From: Apostichopus parvimensis
Taxonomy: Eukaryota; Echinodermata; Holothuroidea; Aspidochirotida; Stichopodidae
DNA: 24,302 nt
Assembly (NCBI GenBank): GCA_000934455.1
Contig: KN886973.1
Coordinates: forward strand, 22,929-47,230
Direction of reading: 5' to 3'
In this document: positions 11,601-20,717 of the stretch, piece after piece
Layout: each line of letters begins with the position of its first letter
Position numbering within the stretch: the first letter of the stretch is position 1
Position numbers and translations under genes: made by a program
The notes under the pieces: model-generated
Database searches by the model: none
What the model saw: the letters and a program-made list of their open reading frames with translations, nothing else
What the model was told of the DNA's origin: nothing

Positions 11601-14470
11601 AAGCTGTGGGACCGGCTGCCAACATCTTTAAATCAGATGCTTATATCACAATATCATCTCGTAAGTATAATGTTGTTCTATACACGTTATTTTGTTGTAA
11701 CTATACTATTAACCAGAAAGCCAAAATGTGTTGTAATTCCTTGCGACACTTTATGTCAATTTTTTGAAGATATTTGGATATGAAGCTTTATGTGTACTAT
11801 CAAGTTTACCCTAGCTGAGCTTTTGAAGTTATCATGTTAAATGGTGTTCAGACTTTCATACCTGAACGAACATCTGATCTTCATAACTTGAACTAGAACT
11901 AGTGCTAGATAGTAGGTACTTTCAGCTTTCAGAAAGAGCTACGCCCAACTCCAAAGTTAGCTTCTGTTACCACAGTATAAATGGTTGTTAGCTTGTGGTG
12001 TAAATTGGCCACATCAACGTTTCCAGAAACTACTTTCTTATTATCACAGAAATTCACTGTCCTATGTTATGACACTGCACTGCGTCATAGGACTACACAG
12101 AGTGCCCTGAACTAGAAGTATATCGTAACCAATGGCAGGAAGATGTACAGTCTTAAGAAAAGTGGTACCTTAATTCCAACCAACACAATTTAATCTCAAT
12201 ACAAATGTTGCTGAATTCTCTGTGCCTTATTCGTAAAACTACAAATAGCATATCGTTACAAAGGACTACCAGTCTGACTTCATTAATACAGAACGAATAT
12301 TAAGCCAGAGAACTAGCATCAATATGAAAAGGAATATGAATTTGAAAAGGAACACTGGTATTTAAAATCGCTAAACTTAAAAGGAATATATGGGACGGTA
12401 AAGTGGCGGTTTATGTACATAGTACATGAGTAGTTATTGGCACAACCTTGCGTTTAGTCCTGTGAAGATTCTCCCAGGCGCCCTACATGGGGATCGCTTT
12501 CAAGGAGACCAGGGTCCACATCCTTTATTTGATTCAATCCTGGAATCGCCACTGGTTGTCATTGACGAACTTCTTTTTTAGCAGATGGGGAAATATGTCC
12601 TAAGATTTCGGCTGCTCCTTTTCCTGCTGACAAAGAAGGGCAGATCAACCCAGTGCATATAACATTTCTGACGATCGCTGTAGTAATAATTTTGCTCTGT
12701 AATGGTAAGTTTGCGATTCTATTACAAGTCAAGTCAAATCACAAGTCATATGATTTTTTTTTCTTTGCCGCCAATTGCAAGTCAAATTTGAAAGCAATTT
12801 AGAAAGTCACACTATGCAAAGAAACACATAACTGTCGAAGGCACAACCCAATTAAATAGGCCTAAATTTGTGAAGTAATGTGGCTCCGGTGGATGGCTTG
12901 CATCAGTTTAGGTCAGCTGCATTTATATCTAACAAAAGTAATAACCATGGACGTGGATTGGATACAATTGACCTTTCTTATAGAACAGACACTTTCCCCC
13001 TCATCTCGCTATTACAAGTATGCAACTATGANNNNNNNNNNNNNNNNNNNNNNNNNNNNNNNNNNNNNNNNNNNNNNNNNNNNNNNNNNNNNNNNNNNNN
13101 NNNNNNNNNNNNNNNNNNNNNNNNNNNNNNNNNNNNNNNNNNNNNNNNNNNNNNNNNNNNNNNNNNNNNNNNNNNNNNNNNNNNNNNNNNNNNNNNNNNN
13201 NNNNNNNNNNNNNNNNNNNNNNNNNNNNNNNNNNNNNNNNNNNNNNNNNNNNNNNNNNNNNNNNNNNNNNNNNNNNNNNNNNNNNNNNNNNNNNNNTACT
13301 AACTTTTTTTACGTCCTGTAGGCAGGGGCACAACTAAACTTGGGGGGGGGGGTGTCGCCGTTTGATGGCAGGAAAAGTTGAGAAACTGGTAAAATTAACT
13401 TGGTGCTATTTGTCATATATTGAAGGATTTTCCTTTCCACGGTTGTACTGTATATATTTTAGTTTCATGTATGACATGTACTGTACGATAGGATTTCTTT
13501 TAGTAATATTCTGACGATGGGAGGGGACCGGTGGTGCGGGACTGTGCCCTTCATTTTGTTAGACCCTCTCCCAGCAGCAGACGTGGCTGCCTGCTTGTGT
13601 GAAAACTAATCATTGATATTTTTACTAAAATTAACAATATTACGTATTACAGAAACCAGTACATGAACCATCAAAACAATACTGCTCTCGAAGTATGGTA
13701 AACAAGAGGCAGATTGTTTCATAAATATGGTACAACTGCAAAATGTTATTTACTGGGAGCACAGGTGGTGATGCGAAGGCACTGGAAGCTGCAGCATGTT
13801 TAGAGAAAATATATATGTAAACACATAACAGAAAGAGGACTTAATCTAACGTTCTATAAAATTTATCCCAGAGTCCTATAATCAGGGCTCAGGGGGCAAA
13901 GGCGCGGACGAAGTAGCAAGTTTCAATATTTCTGTTTCTTAGCGAGGATTACAGCACAAATTCACATGTTGGATAGAGGAATTCGATTTCTTTGGAATGT
14001 ATTCCAAAGCGCTGATAGGGTGAAGCACCCTGCTTCTTTAGCATTTTGGTAATATTCTTCTTCTCTCCTAATTAATCATCTAAATACGCCTCCGAATGCA
14101 CAATTTGGCATCTAAAATTTTATAATTTTACACTTCTGCTGACCTAAGGCTTTCGACAACCCTTTCGTATCCACGTATAATTTGCAGTGGGAGTAGAACA
14201 ACGGGTGATTGTCACCTAGTTTTAAAGGCACTTGTATACGCCTCGGTATATTTTTGGTGGTTTTCCAAAGTTCTATAATAATCGGTCCTAATTAAGTGAA
14301 TGATTAAGATATTTGTTGAGTTGTCAAGCTACATGCAACGCATCAACTCCGCAATTTGTCAAATTTTGGACAGAATGTCTCGTTTTCCCAACTTGTCAAC
14401 TTGTCTTTCTTTCACCATAGTGCTTTTGATCATCTATGTGCATTACACACAGTGGAAAATGTACAGACAT
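8555..14470 (+). CDS. Transmembrane immunoglobulin-superfamily protein (spliced, 5' and 3' ends uncertain)
   Basis: Six exons are joined in one continuous frame: 8555-8622, 9252-9554, 10064-10747, 11331-11660, 12582-12704 and 14421-14470, together about 519 codons. Order of parts: signal peptide, degenerate V-like Ig, C2-like Ig, V/I-like Ig, C-like Ig, one transmembrane helix, short basic cytoplasmic start. The four introns between the signal exon and the transmembrane exon are phase 1, the family norm for exchangeable Ig modules. Likely N-glycosylation sequons (NST, NQT, NNT, NGT) lie only in the predicted outside part. A cell-surface receptor or adhesion role follows from the architecture; ligand and pathway are unknown. 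No orthologue is recognised, so no symbol is given. Missing are the exon with the start codon and a certain last exon. The 265-base gap lies in the intron that splits the membrane helix. Confidence 0.85.
8623..9251 (+). other. Intron of the Ig gene, with a G-rich repeat remnant
   Basis: It holds a G-rich segment at about 8710-8800 (GGTGGCGGCACCAG followed by runs of G) that resembles the poly-G repeats elsewhere in the window. An inverted CCAAT (GATTGG) and a CRE-like TTACGTCAT lie at about 8950-8975. The frame of the next exon happens to stay open back to 9026, but begins with TTG and crosses a good acceptor (TTTTGCAATAG), so the extra part is treated as intron. Confidence 0.7.
9252..9554 (+). 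CDS. Ig gene exon: first, degenerate V-like Ig domain
   Basis: This exon encodes 101 residues, phase 1 at both ends, with donor GTAGGT. The B-strand Cys (IIRC, residue 18) and C-strand Trp (FYWF, residue 29) are present, as is the DGSLIINSV stretch that matches the D-x-S-L-x-I region before the F strand. Where a canonical domain has Y-x-C the sequence reads F-H-L, so the usual disulfide partner is missing. Another Cys at residue 2 might pair differently. The IDSDGSLIINSVTVQHE stretch parallels KSGDLIISQVGLQHE in the next exon, so the two domains look related by duplication. Confidence 0.85.
9555..10063 (+). other. Intron of the Ig gene
   Basis: No coding signal is seen. It contains irregular GTGAGTNA-like repetition at about 9738-9830 and ends in the acceptor CTTTTTCCCGCAG. 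Confidence 0.75.
10064..10747 (+). CDS. Ig gene exon: two Ig domains in one exon
   Basis: This exon encodes 228 residues, phase 1 at both ends, donor GTAGGC. The first domain has Cys31 (VISC), Trp44 (ISWF) and Cys95 (LLLCKSHNP), and its C-NP-x-SDSKVLLDI ending resembles C2-set (CD80/nephrin-like) domains. The second has Cys144 (LVLEC), Trp157 (VLW), SGDLIISQV and Y-A-C at 208-210, a complete V/I-type core. Sequons: Asn56-Ser-Thr, Asn60-Gln-Thr and Asn217-Thr-Lys within NNTK. Two domains without an intron between them suggests intron loss, since the neighbours are one domain per exon. Confidence 0.92.
10748..11330 (+). other. Intron of the Ig gene
   Basis: AT-rich with nothing recognised. It ends in a long pyrimidine tract and the acceptor TTTATTTACAG. 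Confidence 0.8.
11331..11660 (+). CDS. Ig gene exon: fourth Ig-like domain
   Basis: This exon encodes 110 residues, phase 1 at both ends, donor GTAAGTAT. The B-strand motif TITCKVNGVYPKVELKMK (Cys31) and the F-strand TIICQAVGP (Cys90) are clear. The position of the core Trp is taken by Leu/Met, as in some C1/C2 domains. Extra cysteines at 13, 19 and 82 could form additional bonds. A sequon NGT lies just before Cys90. It is the membrane-proximal domain, because the transmembrane exon follows. Confidence 0.87.
11661..12581 (+). other. Intron of the Ig gene
   Basis: No exon, RNA gene or clear repeat was recognised. It ends in a T-rich tract and a tandem AGCAG acceptor. Confidence 0.75.
12582..12587 (+). 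promoter_or_regulatory. NAGNAG tandem splice acceptor
   Basis: TAGCAG at 12579-12584 offers two acceptor AGs three bases apart. Splicing at the first gives Pro-Asp-Gly, at the second His-Gly, with the frame unchanged. Such acceptors are a known source of one-residue isoforms in many animals. Confidence 0.55.
12582..12704 (+). CDS. Ig gene exon: stalk and first part of the transmembrane helix
   Basis: This exon encodes 41 residues: PDGEICPKISAAPFPADKEG as a short stalk, then QINPVHITFLTIAVVIILLC and N at the donor GTAAGTTT. It enters and leaves in phase 1. The hydrophobic run is only about 15-16 residues when taken alone and is completed by the exon at 14421. The acceptor is TTTTTTAGCAG, so use of the first or second AG would include or omit one codon without changing frame. 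Confidence 0.84.
12705..14420 (+). other. Intron of the Ig gene, with the assembly gap and a poly-G repeat
   Basis: It contains N at 13032-13296. Just after the gap a segment starting near 13318 (GGCAGGGGCACAACTAAAC, then about ten G) resembles the 5' ends of the poly-G repeats at 15173 and 24268. No exon is evident in the visible part, but one could hide in the gap. ORFs crossing the gap are artefacts of unknown bases. Confidence 0.7.
13032..13296. other. Assembly gap (265 N)
   Basis: A run of 265 unspecified bases; the true length is unknown. It lies beside a poly-G repeat, a common cause of such breaks. Confidence 0.99.
14421..14470 (+). CDS. Ig gene exon: end of transmembrane helix and start of cytoplasmic tail
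   Basis: A strong acceptor (TTGTCTTTCTTTCACCATAG) precedes 50 bases and GTAAGTAT follows. In phase 1 the G left over from 12704 gives Val, then LLIIYVHYTQWKMYRH. Joined to the previous exon, the hydrophobic stretch runs from ITFLTIAVV through LLIIYV, 22 residues, followed by a basic, aromatic juxtamembrane segment. That fit in phase, hydrophobicity and charge is the main evidence. The exon leaves in phase 0. Confidence 0.75.
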
Positions 14471-14493
14471 GTAAGTATATATATATATATCCT
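14471..14493. repeat. (TA)n microsatellite next to a splice donor
   Basis: Alternating T/A directly after GTAAG of the exon ending at 14470. Confidence 0.8.
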
Positions 14494-15016
14494 CGCGTCT
14501 TTTCATGGGAACATTGTCCATACAGATTGTTACGACTTCATGGCATAGTTCTACACCCGAGCAACAATTTCTCGGCACAAACTCACGTGTTCCTCAATGT
14601 TTTCTCGACACATTGTTTCAGACCATGGGAATTTCAACAGACGTCGAGTTTAATTTGGCAATGTGTAAAAGTTTCGTGCGATTATAACACGAATAAAATT
14701 AGACAGTATTCACCGCCTACCCCCCCCCCCACCTCCTCACCCTCCCCTCCCCTCATGAGATGAGAACATGTCTTCATTCAGTTGAAGGCGCATGTGTGTT
14801 TTTCATTCGTCAATCAATAATATGTCAATGTTTTATAAGAGGGTTTCCACCTATAGACTAGGAGAATAATTCCAAATGGAGTTTTATCATTAAGCATAAG
14901 GAAAGTAATGGAACAGAGAAGGGTGGTAGATGCATGGGTGAATGTTATTAAAATTCCATCGTACATCTTTCTAATGATCTCTTAAACAATTTAAGTGATT
15001 TCGTGTTTCCTTTCAG

Positions 15017-15058
15017 ATACTATCGGTACCAAGACATGCGGAATTAAATTCCATATAA
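15017..15058 (+). CDS. Candidate terminal exon of the Ig gene, copy 1
   Basis: The acceptor GTGTTTCCTTTCAG is followed by a phase-0 frame ILSVPRHAELNSI then stop, matching the phase in which the exon at 14470 ends. The paralogous segment at 17709 gives a longer tail. The exon is short and lacks independent support; it may simply be intergenic sequence. Confidence 0.25.
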   Translation: MLSVPRHAELNSI

Positions 15059-15172
15059 AATGACAGATAAGTCTACATTACTCCGACCTAAAGGAAATTA
15101 CAATAATGAACCATTATAGAAATACTAGCTTGTTAGTTGTTTTTATCCCTTTCTATTTTGTTTGGTATTAAT

Positions 15173-15521
15173 CAGTGGCGTAGGAAGGTACTTTTGAGTG
15201 GGGGGGGGGGGGGGGGGGGCGGAAGACTGAGGGCCGGCCTGGGGGAGGGGTCGGATTTTTTTTTGCATTTTCCAGGTGGCGTCAGATGCAATTTGGTGCA
15301 ATATAGCACACTTCAACACCCACTCCATTTTGTAAATAATTTTGCATTTTCACCTGGCCTTAGATGCAATTTGGTGCTCCAAATTAGATTTTTTTCTCAT
15401 TTGGAAATGAAAAAGGGGTTTTCTGACTTGCGGAGCGGGGGGGGGGGGGCGGAATGATACTTCCGCCCACCATATTTTTGACTGGGGGCGCCCCCCAGCC
15501 CCCCCGGTTCCTAAGCCCTTG
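15173..15521. mobile_element. Non-autonomous hAT-type MITE with poly-G tracts (349 bp)
   Basis: The ends are inverted: CAGTGGCGTAGGAA at the left and TTCCTAAGCCCTTG at the right, matching at 11 of 14 positions when one is reversed. An identical 8-base GTATTAAT flanks both sides (15165-15172 and 15522-15529). The CAG start and 8-base target duplication are hAT hallmarks. The paralogous segments near 18200 and 15990 lack the insertion, giving empty sites. Inside are two G homopolymers (about 19 near 15201, about 13 near 15437) and two copies of a roughly 38-base block at 15262 and 15341 that include AGATGCAATTTGGTGC. No transposase is present. Apparent ORFs here are homopolymer artefacts. Confidence 0.8.
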
Positions 15522-15740
15522 GTATTAATGTTTTCTTCATTATTCATTGCCTTTGTAAAGAGGGCACTGCTCTTGAACGCTTTTATTTCCTCTATTCTAA
15601 AAATAATCACCAATATACAATATATAATAATGAAAATAAATCGTCATTTTAAGATCTTTAATTATGTAAAAGCTTACTAATTTTACTAGAATTTATATAC
15701 ACAGTGGAATGAACTACAATCCTTTAGTGTAATTCCTTCA

Positions 15741-15877
15741 AATGGATATCGATGCGAACTCATATTCAAAGATCACTATCCCTTGTGGGATACTTGAACT
15801 GTTCATAGTTTTAAAATATATATTGGCATCACTAGCTGGAATGATTTAGATAACGGAATAAAGAGTGAAAACTTTGG
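15741..15877 (+). other. Short stretch between duplicated segments, possibly LINE-derived
   Basis: One frame reads ITSWNDLDNGIKSENF, which resembles the W-N-x-L...I-K ending of LINE reverse-transcriptase ORFs. The match is short and unsupported by flanking sequence. Confidence 0.2.
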
Positions 15878-16095
15878 ATCTAAATGTAATCATAATAAGT
15901 AGTCATAACTAGTTACTAGCTCGTTAGTTTGTTTTATCCCTTTTCTATACGGTTCATTTCCTTAGATTTGTTTTCGTTATTGTTTTCTTAATTATTCATT
16001 GCCTTTGTAACTGCTCTTAATTGCATTGGTTTTCTCTATTCCATTGTACACAGTGGAATTACAATTCTTACAACAAAATTAAAATAAGAACAAGT
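15878..16095 (+). repeat. Third, partial copy of the duplicated segment
   Basis: From GATCTAAATG and CATAATAAGTA through CTAGCTCGTTAGTTTG, TATTGTTTTCTT, ATTATTCATTGCC and a final ACACAGTGGAA it follows the other two copies. An internal stretch of about 110 bases between CTATTCC and the ACACAGTGGAA block is missing. Confidence 0.7.
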
Positions 16096-16744
16096 GTTTA
16101 CAGGGACATCCAATCATCATTGTAACCCTTTAGTTTAGAATTTGAAGTAAATCTTTGTCTACATAAGCTAATATGACGTAGACTGTTAAACAATGTAATC
16201 ATAATTGAATAAAATAAAAACAAACTTGAAAAGCTGCTTTCAGTATAAAAGTTGTAAATTAGTATTTGAAAACATAACTGCATGTTTTATTTCCCTTGCA
16301 TCGTTTTTCTTAACACTAGATTTGCTATTTAAGGTTGATTGTGTAACTAACGGTGTCAGTGAGCTATGAGAGCCAATTGGTGTTGTGTACCGTAATAATA
16401 CCCCCTATTGATTGAATGAAATGGGAAATAAGTTAGTAAATTGGTAAAACAATTTAAGTCAGGGATTATGCCTCGTCTGTACTTTATACAATTTGGCTTG
16501 CTTTATGCTGGATGAAACTCGCAACGTTACCTAAAATGTTTTTAACTTTTACGTCTTAGTTAAGTTAAAACACACTCAGATGGGTTGTATTGTATTTTGC
16601 TTAAGGGGGTGATGGACAAACATATTTGTAATTATATTAAAGGAAGTTATCAATTATTCATCACAATACGCTCTAGAAATACGCTCTAGACTGGAGATAA
16701 GCTTTCTTATATTATAGCTATCAGTCCATTATTGTCATTTCTTA
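16096..16744. other. AT-rich stretch without a recognised gene
   Basis: Nothing is recognised except a 13-base tandem doubling of AATACGCTCTAGA at about 16666-16690. Confidence 0.6.
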
Positions 16745-17208
16745 TATTGTGTATCGAGGTAGACATCGCTTGTCTCGTTTATCCGTCTTAACTACATGTT
16801 AAGGACCTATTGAGGTTTTCTCGTAACCACCTTTCTCAACTTTGTTGTAATCGATATGTGTCTGCCTTATATGTTAACATAGATTTGTTTTCTGAATTAT
16901 TACATTACTATCCAAAGCCTACCTTTTAAATCATATGAATGTCTAGCTTGTAAATATCTTTCTTTTTTACAGTGTTTGTATGCATGTTTTAGATGTTTTA
17001 ATAGTTTATTTCTTATCTTTTGTATTTTTATGGTTATAAGGACCCCTTTGGAAATAAGCTTTTAGCTTAAAGGGTTATCCTTGGCATGTTATTTTCTTTT
17101 TGATGCATTTAAGTATATTCCCATCTTGTATTTTAAATGTTTATCTTTATGTGCAATTTTTGTTTGTATGTAGATGAAGAATAAAATCAAATCAAATCAA
17201 ATCAAATC
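16745..17208 (+). mobile_element. 3' end of a + strand LINE (left limit uncertain)
   Basis: The segment ends in a pentamer tail, (AAATC)n at 17184-17208. Before it, 17044-17074 folds into a hairpin: CCCTTT pairs with AAAGGG and AAGCT with AGCTT, followed by TATCCTTGG. A 3' hairpin plus short-repeat tail is the usual end of CR1/L2-group LINEs. No reverse transcriptase is recognisable upstream, so this is a heavily 5'-truncated copy, and its left boundary is a guess. Confidence 0.5.
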
Positions 17209-17708
17209 ATTCATATGTGATGTTGAGGTAATGCTACAGTGATTAAATCGTTGTGTTCCATAATGTAGTTAATTATACAAAAACGCCCTCTAATCGGTGT
17301 CATGATTATCTTGGGAATATTGTGAAACTATTTACTGTGTTTTTGTCGAGTTTGCTAAGTATTAGACACTATTAGTAACGGGACTTACCATCCTCATGAG
17401 ATAAAAATTTGACATGTCTTCATTCAGTTGAAGGCACATGTGTGTTTTTCATTAGTCAATCAATAAAATGTCTCAACTTTGTAAAAAAAAATCCACTTTG
17501 ACTTGGAGAATAATTCCAGATGGAGTTCTGCTGTTGTAGCGATAAACAATTATCATTAAGCATAAGGAAAGTAATGGAATAGAGAAGAGTGGTAGAAAGG
17601 TGATTTTACTGAACTTACATCGTACGACAAAACTCTTTGTAATGATTTCTTATAATGATCTCTTAATAAAAAATAAATCAAAAAAAGTGATTTATTGTTT
17701 CCTTTAAG

Positions 17709-17780
17709 ATGCAAGCTGTTCCAGTAACGGAATTAAATTCCAAATGGAACGACAGATACGTCTACATTGCAACGATCTAA
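17709..17780 (+). CDS. Candidate terminal exon of the Ig gene, copy 2
   Basis: The acceptor TATTGTTTCCTTTAAG is followed by a phase-0 frame of 23 residues and a stop: MQAVPVTELNSKWN then DRYVYIATI. It fits the phase of the exon ending at 14470. Compared with copy 1, V-P and E-L-N-S are kept and the length difference before them is 3 bases. The YVYI tetrapeptide is a Y-x-x-I that could be a phosphotyrosine or sorting motif, but it lacks the hydrophobic residue two before the Tyr that a classical ITIM has. Phase 1 is also open here, so the assignment is weak. Confidence 0.28.
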   Translation: MQAVPVTELNSKWNDRYVYIATI

Positions 17781-17803
17781 ATGAAACTATAATAAGTAAA
17801 TAA

Positions 17804-17969
17804 GGGGTTAATCAACGGTCTAGCGTGCGTTACTCACAGGATTAATGCACGATCGGGGGATAATGCAAGCGATGCACGAGGGCGGAGCCCGAGTGCACAC
17901 AGCGATAGCATTAACACCCGGAGTGCATTAATCATGTGAGTAACGCACGCTGGACCGTTGATTAACCCC
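17804..17969. repeat. Foldback element with 47-base arms
   Basis: The arms 17804-17850 and 17923-17969 are inverted repeats matching at 45 of 47 bases, beginning GGGGTTAATCAACGG. The 72-base centre is itself partly self-complementary (TAATGC...GCATTA). The whole forms one long hairpin. The paralogous segment near 15090 lacks it. Confidence 0.85.
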
Positions 17970-18159
17970 GTTCATTCATACACTACCATTTGTGTGGGGA
18001 AAAAATCATAAAACAAAACATTTTTGGTTACATATAACCAAAGATTTATTAAAGTGATGCCCCGTAATTTTACCGTGCGTTACTCACAGGATTAACCACG
18101 GTCAGCTGACCTAAATGGACCAATAGGATTTAGGAATCTTTACTAAGTATGAATGAACA
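17970..18159. mobile_element. Possible MITE with 12-base terminal inverted repeats
   Basis: GTTCATTCATAC at 17970-17981 faces GTATGAATGAAC at 18148-18159. Inside, at 18074-18095, is a third copy of the 22-base module (CGTGCGTTACTCACAGG onward) that also sits in each arm of the adjacent foldback. The two pieces therefore probably belong to one compound insertion. Confidence 0.5.
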
Positions 18160-18420
18160 TTATAGTAACCAGCTCGTTAGTTTGTTTAGTCATTGCTATT
18201 TTGTCTAGTCTATTGTTTTCTTTATTTTTCATTTACCTTTTAAACGGGGGCAGGGCTCTTAAGCGCATTGATTTCCTCTAGAATATAACACAATTTACCA
18301 CTGGTAATAATGAAAATGAAATCGTCATTTTAAGATCTTTAATTATGTCATAAGCTTACTTAATGTACTTGAATTTATTTACGCAGTAGACTGAATTATC
18401 CTTTAGACGGAGGTTATTTT

Positions 18421-19280
18421 AATATAACAGTTTTAAACCTTTAATCGTAGTAAGCATCGTGGTAATCAGTTATCAATGAATTTGTTTAACGTAAAACTGC
18501 TCGTTTTGTGTCTTCATTGTGTGTTCCTCGTTTAAATTGGTAATCCAACAATGTGATAGGTTGTCAAAAAATTCAATTTGCTAAAGTTTCTAATATTTAA
18601 TCCAGATGAATAATATACCTAGTTTTTTGTTAAAGGTTTCGTAGAACTGTCTTAAATTCAATCAATAGTTAATTGCCATGATATCATAGAGACAGACCCT
18701 GCGTGGGTTCAGGGGCCCGGCATAGGGTCCCTGGTGGGATTCGTCGCTGGAAGCTTTACGGTGGACTTTAGAGGCTTCAGAGCTTTCAAATTTTATCCAA
18801 CTTGATCGGCCGAGTTTAACCATGTACTATTATATTAAAGTAATCAATTAAATACTGCATATGATTCACTCAAGATAGACGGAAGCTTATTCTAGGATGG
18901 CCTAGTCTATTGGTTTTATGACATTAATCGGCTTAAATCTGTGTAGTCGTTGTAAACAATATTTCGGTTAGGCATATTCTAACCACTGATGAACCCATGT
19001 GTGAATTCACACGTGCGATGTTGACATTACGTAATATATTATGCTGCAGCATTCAAGTAAGAATATCAGTAGCAGGTTATCTCGTTGGGTAGCGTGTTTG
19101 GCGAGGGGAGGGGGGATGGGGCATCGTAGCAAATTTATAGGATAATATTAAACTTGAGAAGCAATTGGCTGGTTTTGATTTGAGAATTCCCGTCAATTAA
19201 GGATTAACGGAAACCGCAAACTGGTTTAACTGAGCCTTTTGCATTTTGTAATTTTCGTTCAATATTTTGTTTGCCCACCG
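18421..19280. other. Stretch without a recognised gene
   Basis: It holds a G+C-rich patch at about 18695-18780 (CCTGCGTGGGTTCAGGGGCC) of unknown origin, a 14-base palindrome GTGTGAATTCACAC at 18999-19012, and a G-rich tract at about 19105-19120. Confidence 0.6.
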
Positions 19281-19960
19281 ATGTCACTGCGGTGGGGGGG
19301 GGGGGAGCGGACAATAGAAAGTTACAAAAATACGTATAACTTTGTATTGACGCTTAAGCGACCACGAATGACTTTCAAGTCGGTGGCTTCCAATTCCAGC
19401 CAAATATTTTAGCGATGTTTTCACGAATAAACGGAAGTCGGTCTTTGCCCCGGAATTTCTCGAAATACGCATAACAGAAGGGGAAAAAACACTGACTATT
19501 GTTATCAAGAAAAACTTAATTTCTCTTCAAGAAATATCAAGGATATGAATTAAAAACAAAAGTGATAATTGTCCTAAAGAAATGGGTAGACCGAGGAAGG
19601 AGGTGACGTTCTCAACATCGTTTCTGTCACTGTTGATATACTTTTCAAAAATGTTTCAAATTCTTTATACGGAAATGATTAATAATCGTCAGTGGTTTTG
19701 GTTGACCGTACATTGTGGGTTGTACCATATCCTAAAAATGGGCCGGCTCCCGCTTATTTCTACCCTTGGCCACAGCCTGCTGCCGGTGGTTTATGGTCTT
19801 GATGTCTATGGCAGAAAAAAAGTAAGTGTCTTCCTCTCTACTAGCGAACGACAAAATCCTCTCTCATAAGTGATCCGATCAAATTTAAGAGAAAGGCTCG
19901 TTACAGTGGCGTTCTTTTATCTACGAAACCTTTATCGCTTCGAACTTTCAAAGGTTAAAT
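19281..19960. other. Stretch with a poly-G tract and an unassigned 95-codon ORF
   Basis: A run of about 13 G lies near 19293. An ATG-started frame at 19582-19869 has hydrophobic patches (GRLPLISTLGHSLLPVVYGL) and a donor-like GTAAGTG at 19821, but no family was recognised and no acceptor-bounded exon is clear. It is kept only as a note. Confidence 0.4.
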
Positions 19961-20359
19961 AGTTTAGTTTAGTTTAGTAGAAAAAAAAAGGATCAGGAGG
20001 GACACTCAATCCCCATCAAGGACCCTATAGGAGAGAAAAAACTGAAGACACAAACACTCAGACCCGATTACAATGCTTAAAGTGCTTGTCCAAAGCATTC
20101 TTAAACCCATTAACACTACTTACAAGTACAACTATCTCAGGCAAATCGTTCTACTCATTCACAACCGTATTAGAAAAAGAGTTATGCCGAATGTTAATCC
20201 TACTTTGTGACTTTTGGAGTTAAAGACAATGACCTCTGGTACAACTATTATTAGCAAACATGAAAAAGTCAGTGAAGGATAAATTGTCAAAACCATACAC
20301 AATCTTGAAAACCTGAACCTAGTCATCACATAACCTCCTACGCTCCAGTGTGGTGAGAT

Positions 20360-20626
20360 TCAACAGTTGTAACCGCCTATTATAAGGAAAACCCTTAAGG
20401 AACTAATCATCCTTGTAGCCCTCCTCTGGACCTTTTCGAGTATTTCCTTATCCTTAGCAAAATATGGGTTCCATGCCTGCACAGCATACCCCAGATGAGG
20501 CCTAACCAACTGCTTATAAAGCCTAACAACCATGTCCTCTTTCAGAAAACTGAAGTTCCTCTTGATCATACCTAAAAACCTATTTCCTCTTTTAGCAGCT
20601 TTGAGACAATGTTTAGAAGGTTGCAT
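20360..20626 (-). pseudogene. LINE reverse transcriptase, thumb/C-terminal fragment
   Basis: The residues KAAKRGNRFLGMIKRNF, RLYKQLVRPHLGYAVQAWNP and LEKVQRRATRMI are the conserved region after the RT palm in CR1/Jockey elements. The frame closes about 15 codons later; residual C-terminal similarity continues towards 20060 in other frames. Confidence 0.85.
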
Positions 20627-20717
20627 AGATGATTCAATGTAGATACCTAGGTCTCTTTCAACAAAGACTTCCTGTAACTACTCACCATTAAGATTGTATG
20701 TATACTTTTGGTTACTA

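Larger units (their letters stand above)
14745..15740 (+). repeat. Segmental duplication, left copy
   Basis: It aligns with 17390-18420. Shared landmarks in the same order are CTCATGAGAT, GTCTTCATTCAGTTGAAGG, GGAGAATAATTCCA, CATAAGGAAAGTAATGGA, GGAATTAAATTCCA, CGTTAGTTTG/TGTTAGTTG and CGTCATTTTAAGATCTTTAA. It is interrupted by the MITE at 15173-15521. The copies differ by many substitutions and small indels, so the duplication is not recent. Confidence 0.85.
17390..18420 (+). repeat. Segmental duplication, right copy
   Basis: It is the partner of the segment at 14745-15740 with the same order of landmarks. It carries an insertion of roughly 350 bases (about 17801-18155) absent from the left copy, and lacks the MITE of that copy. 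Confidence 0.85.

Noticed and set aside
12878-13333. ORFs of 110-147 codons across 13032-13296
   Set aside because: They are mostly N; the open frame is an artefact of unknown bases.
15137-15613. ORFs rich in Gly or Pro in the MITE
   Set aside because: They are translations of G or C homopolymers inside a non-coding insertion.
18695-18780. G+C-rich patch with GGGTTCAGGGGCC as a tRNA-derived SINE head
   Set aside because: The B-box match is poor, no A box lies at the right distance and no tail follows.
19582-19869. 95-codon ORF as a gene
   Set aside because: No family recognised, no convincing acceptor upstream, and the length is within chance for AT-moderate DNA.
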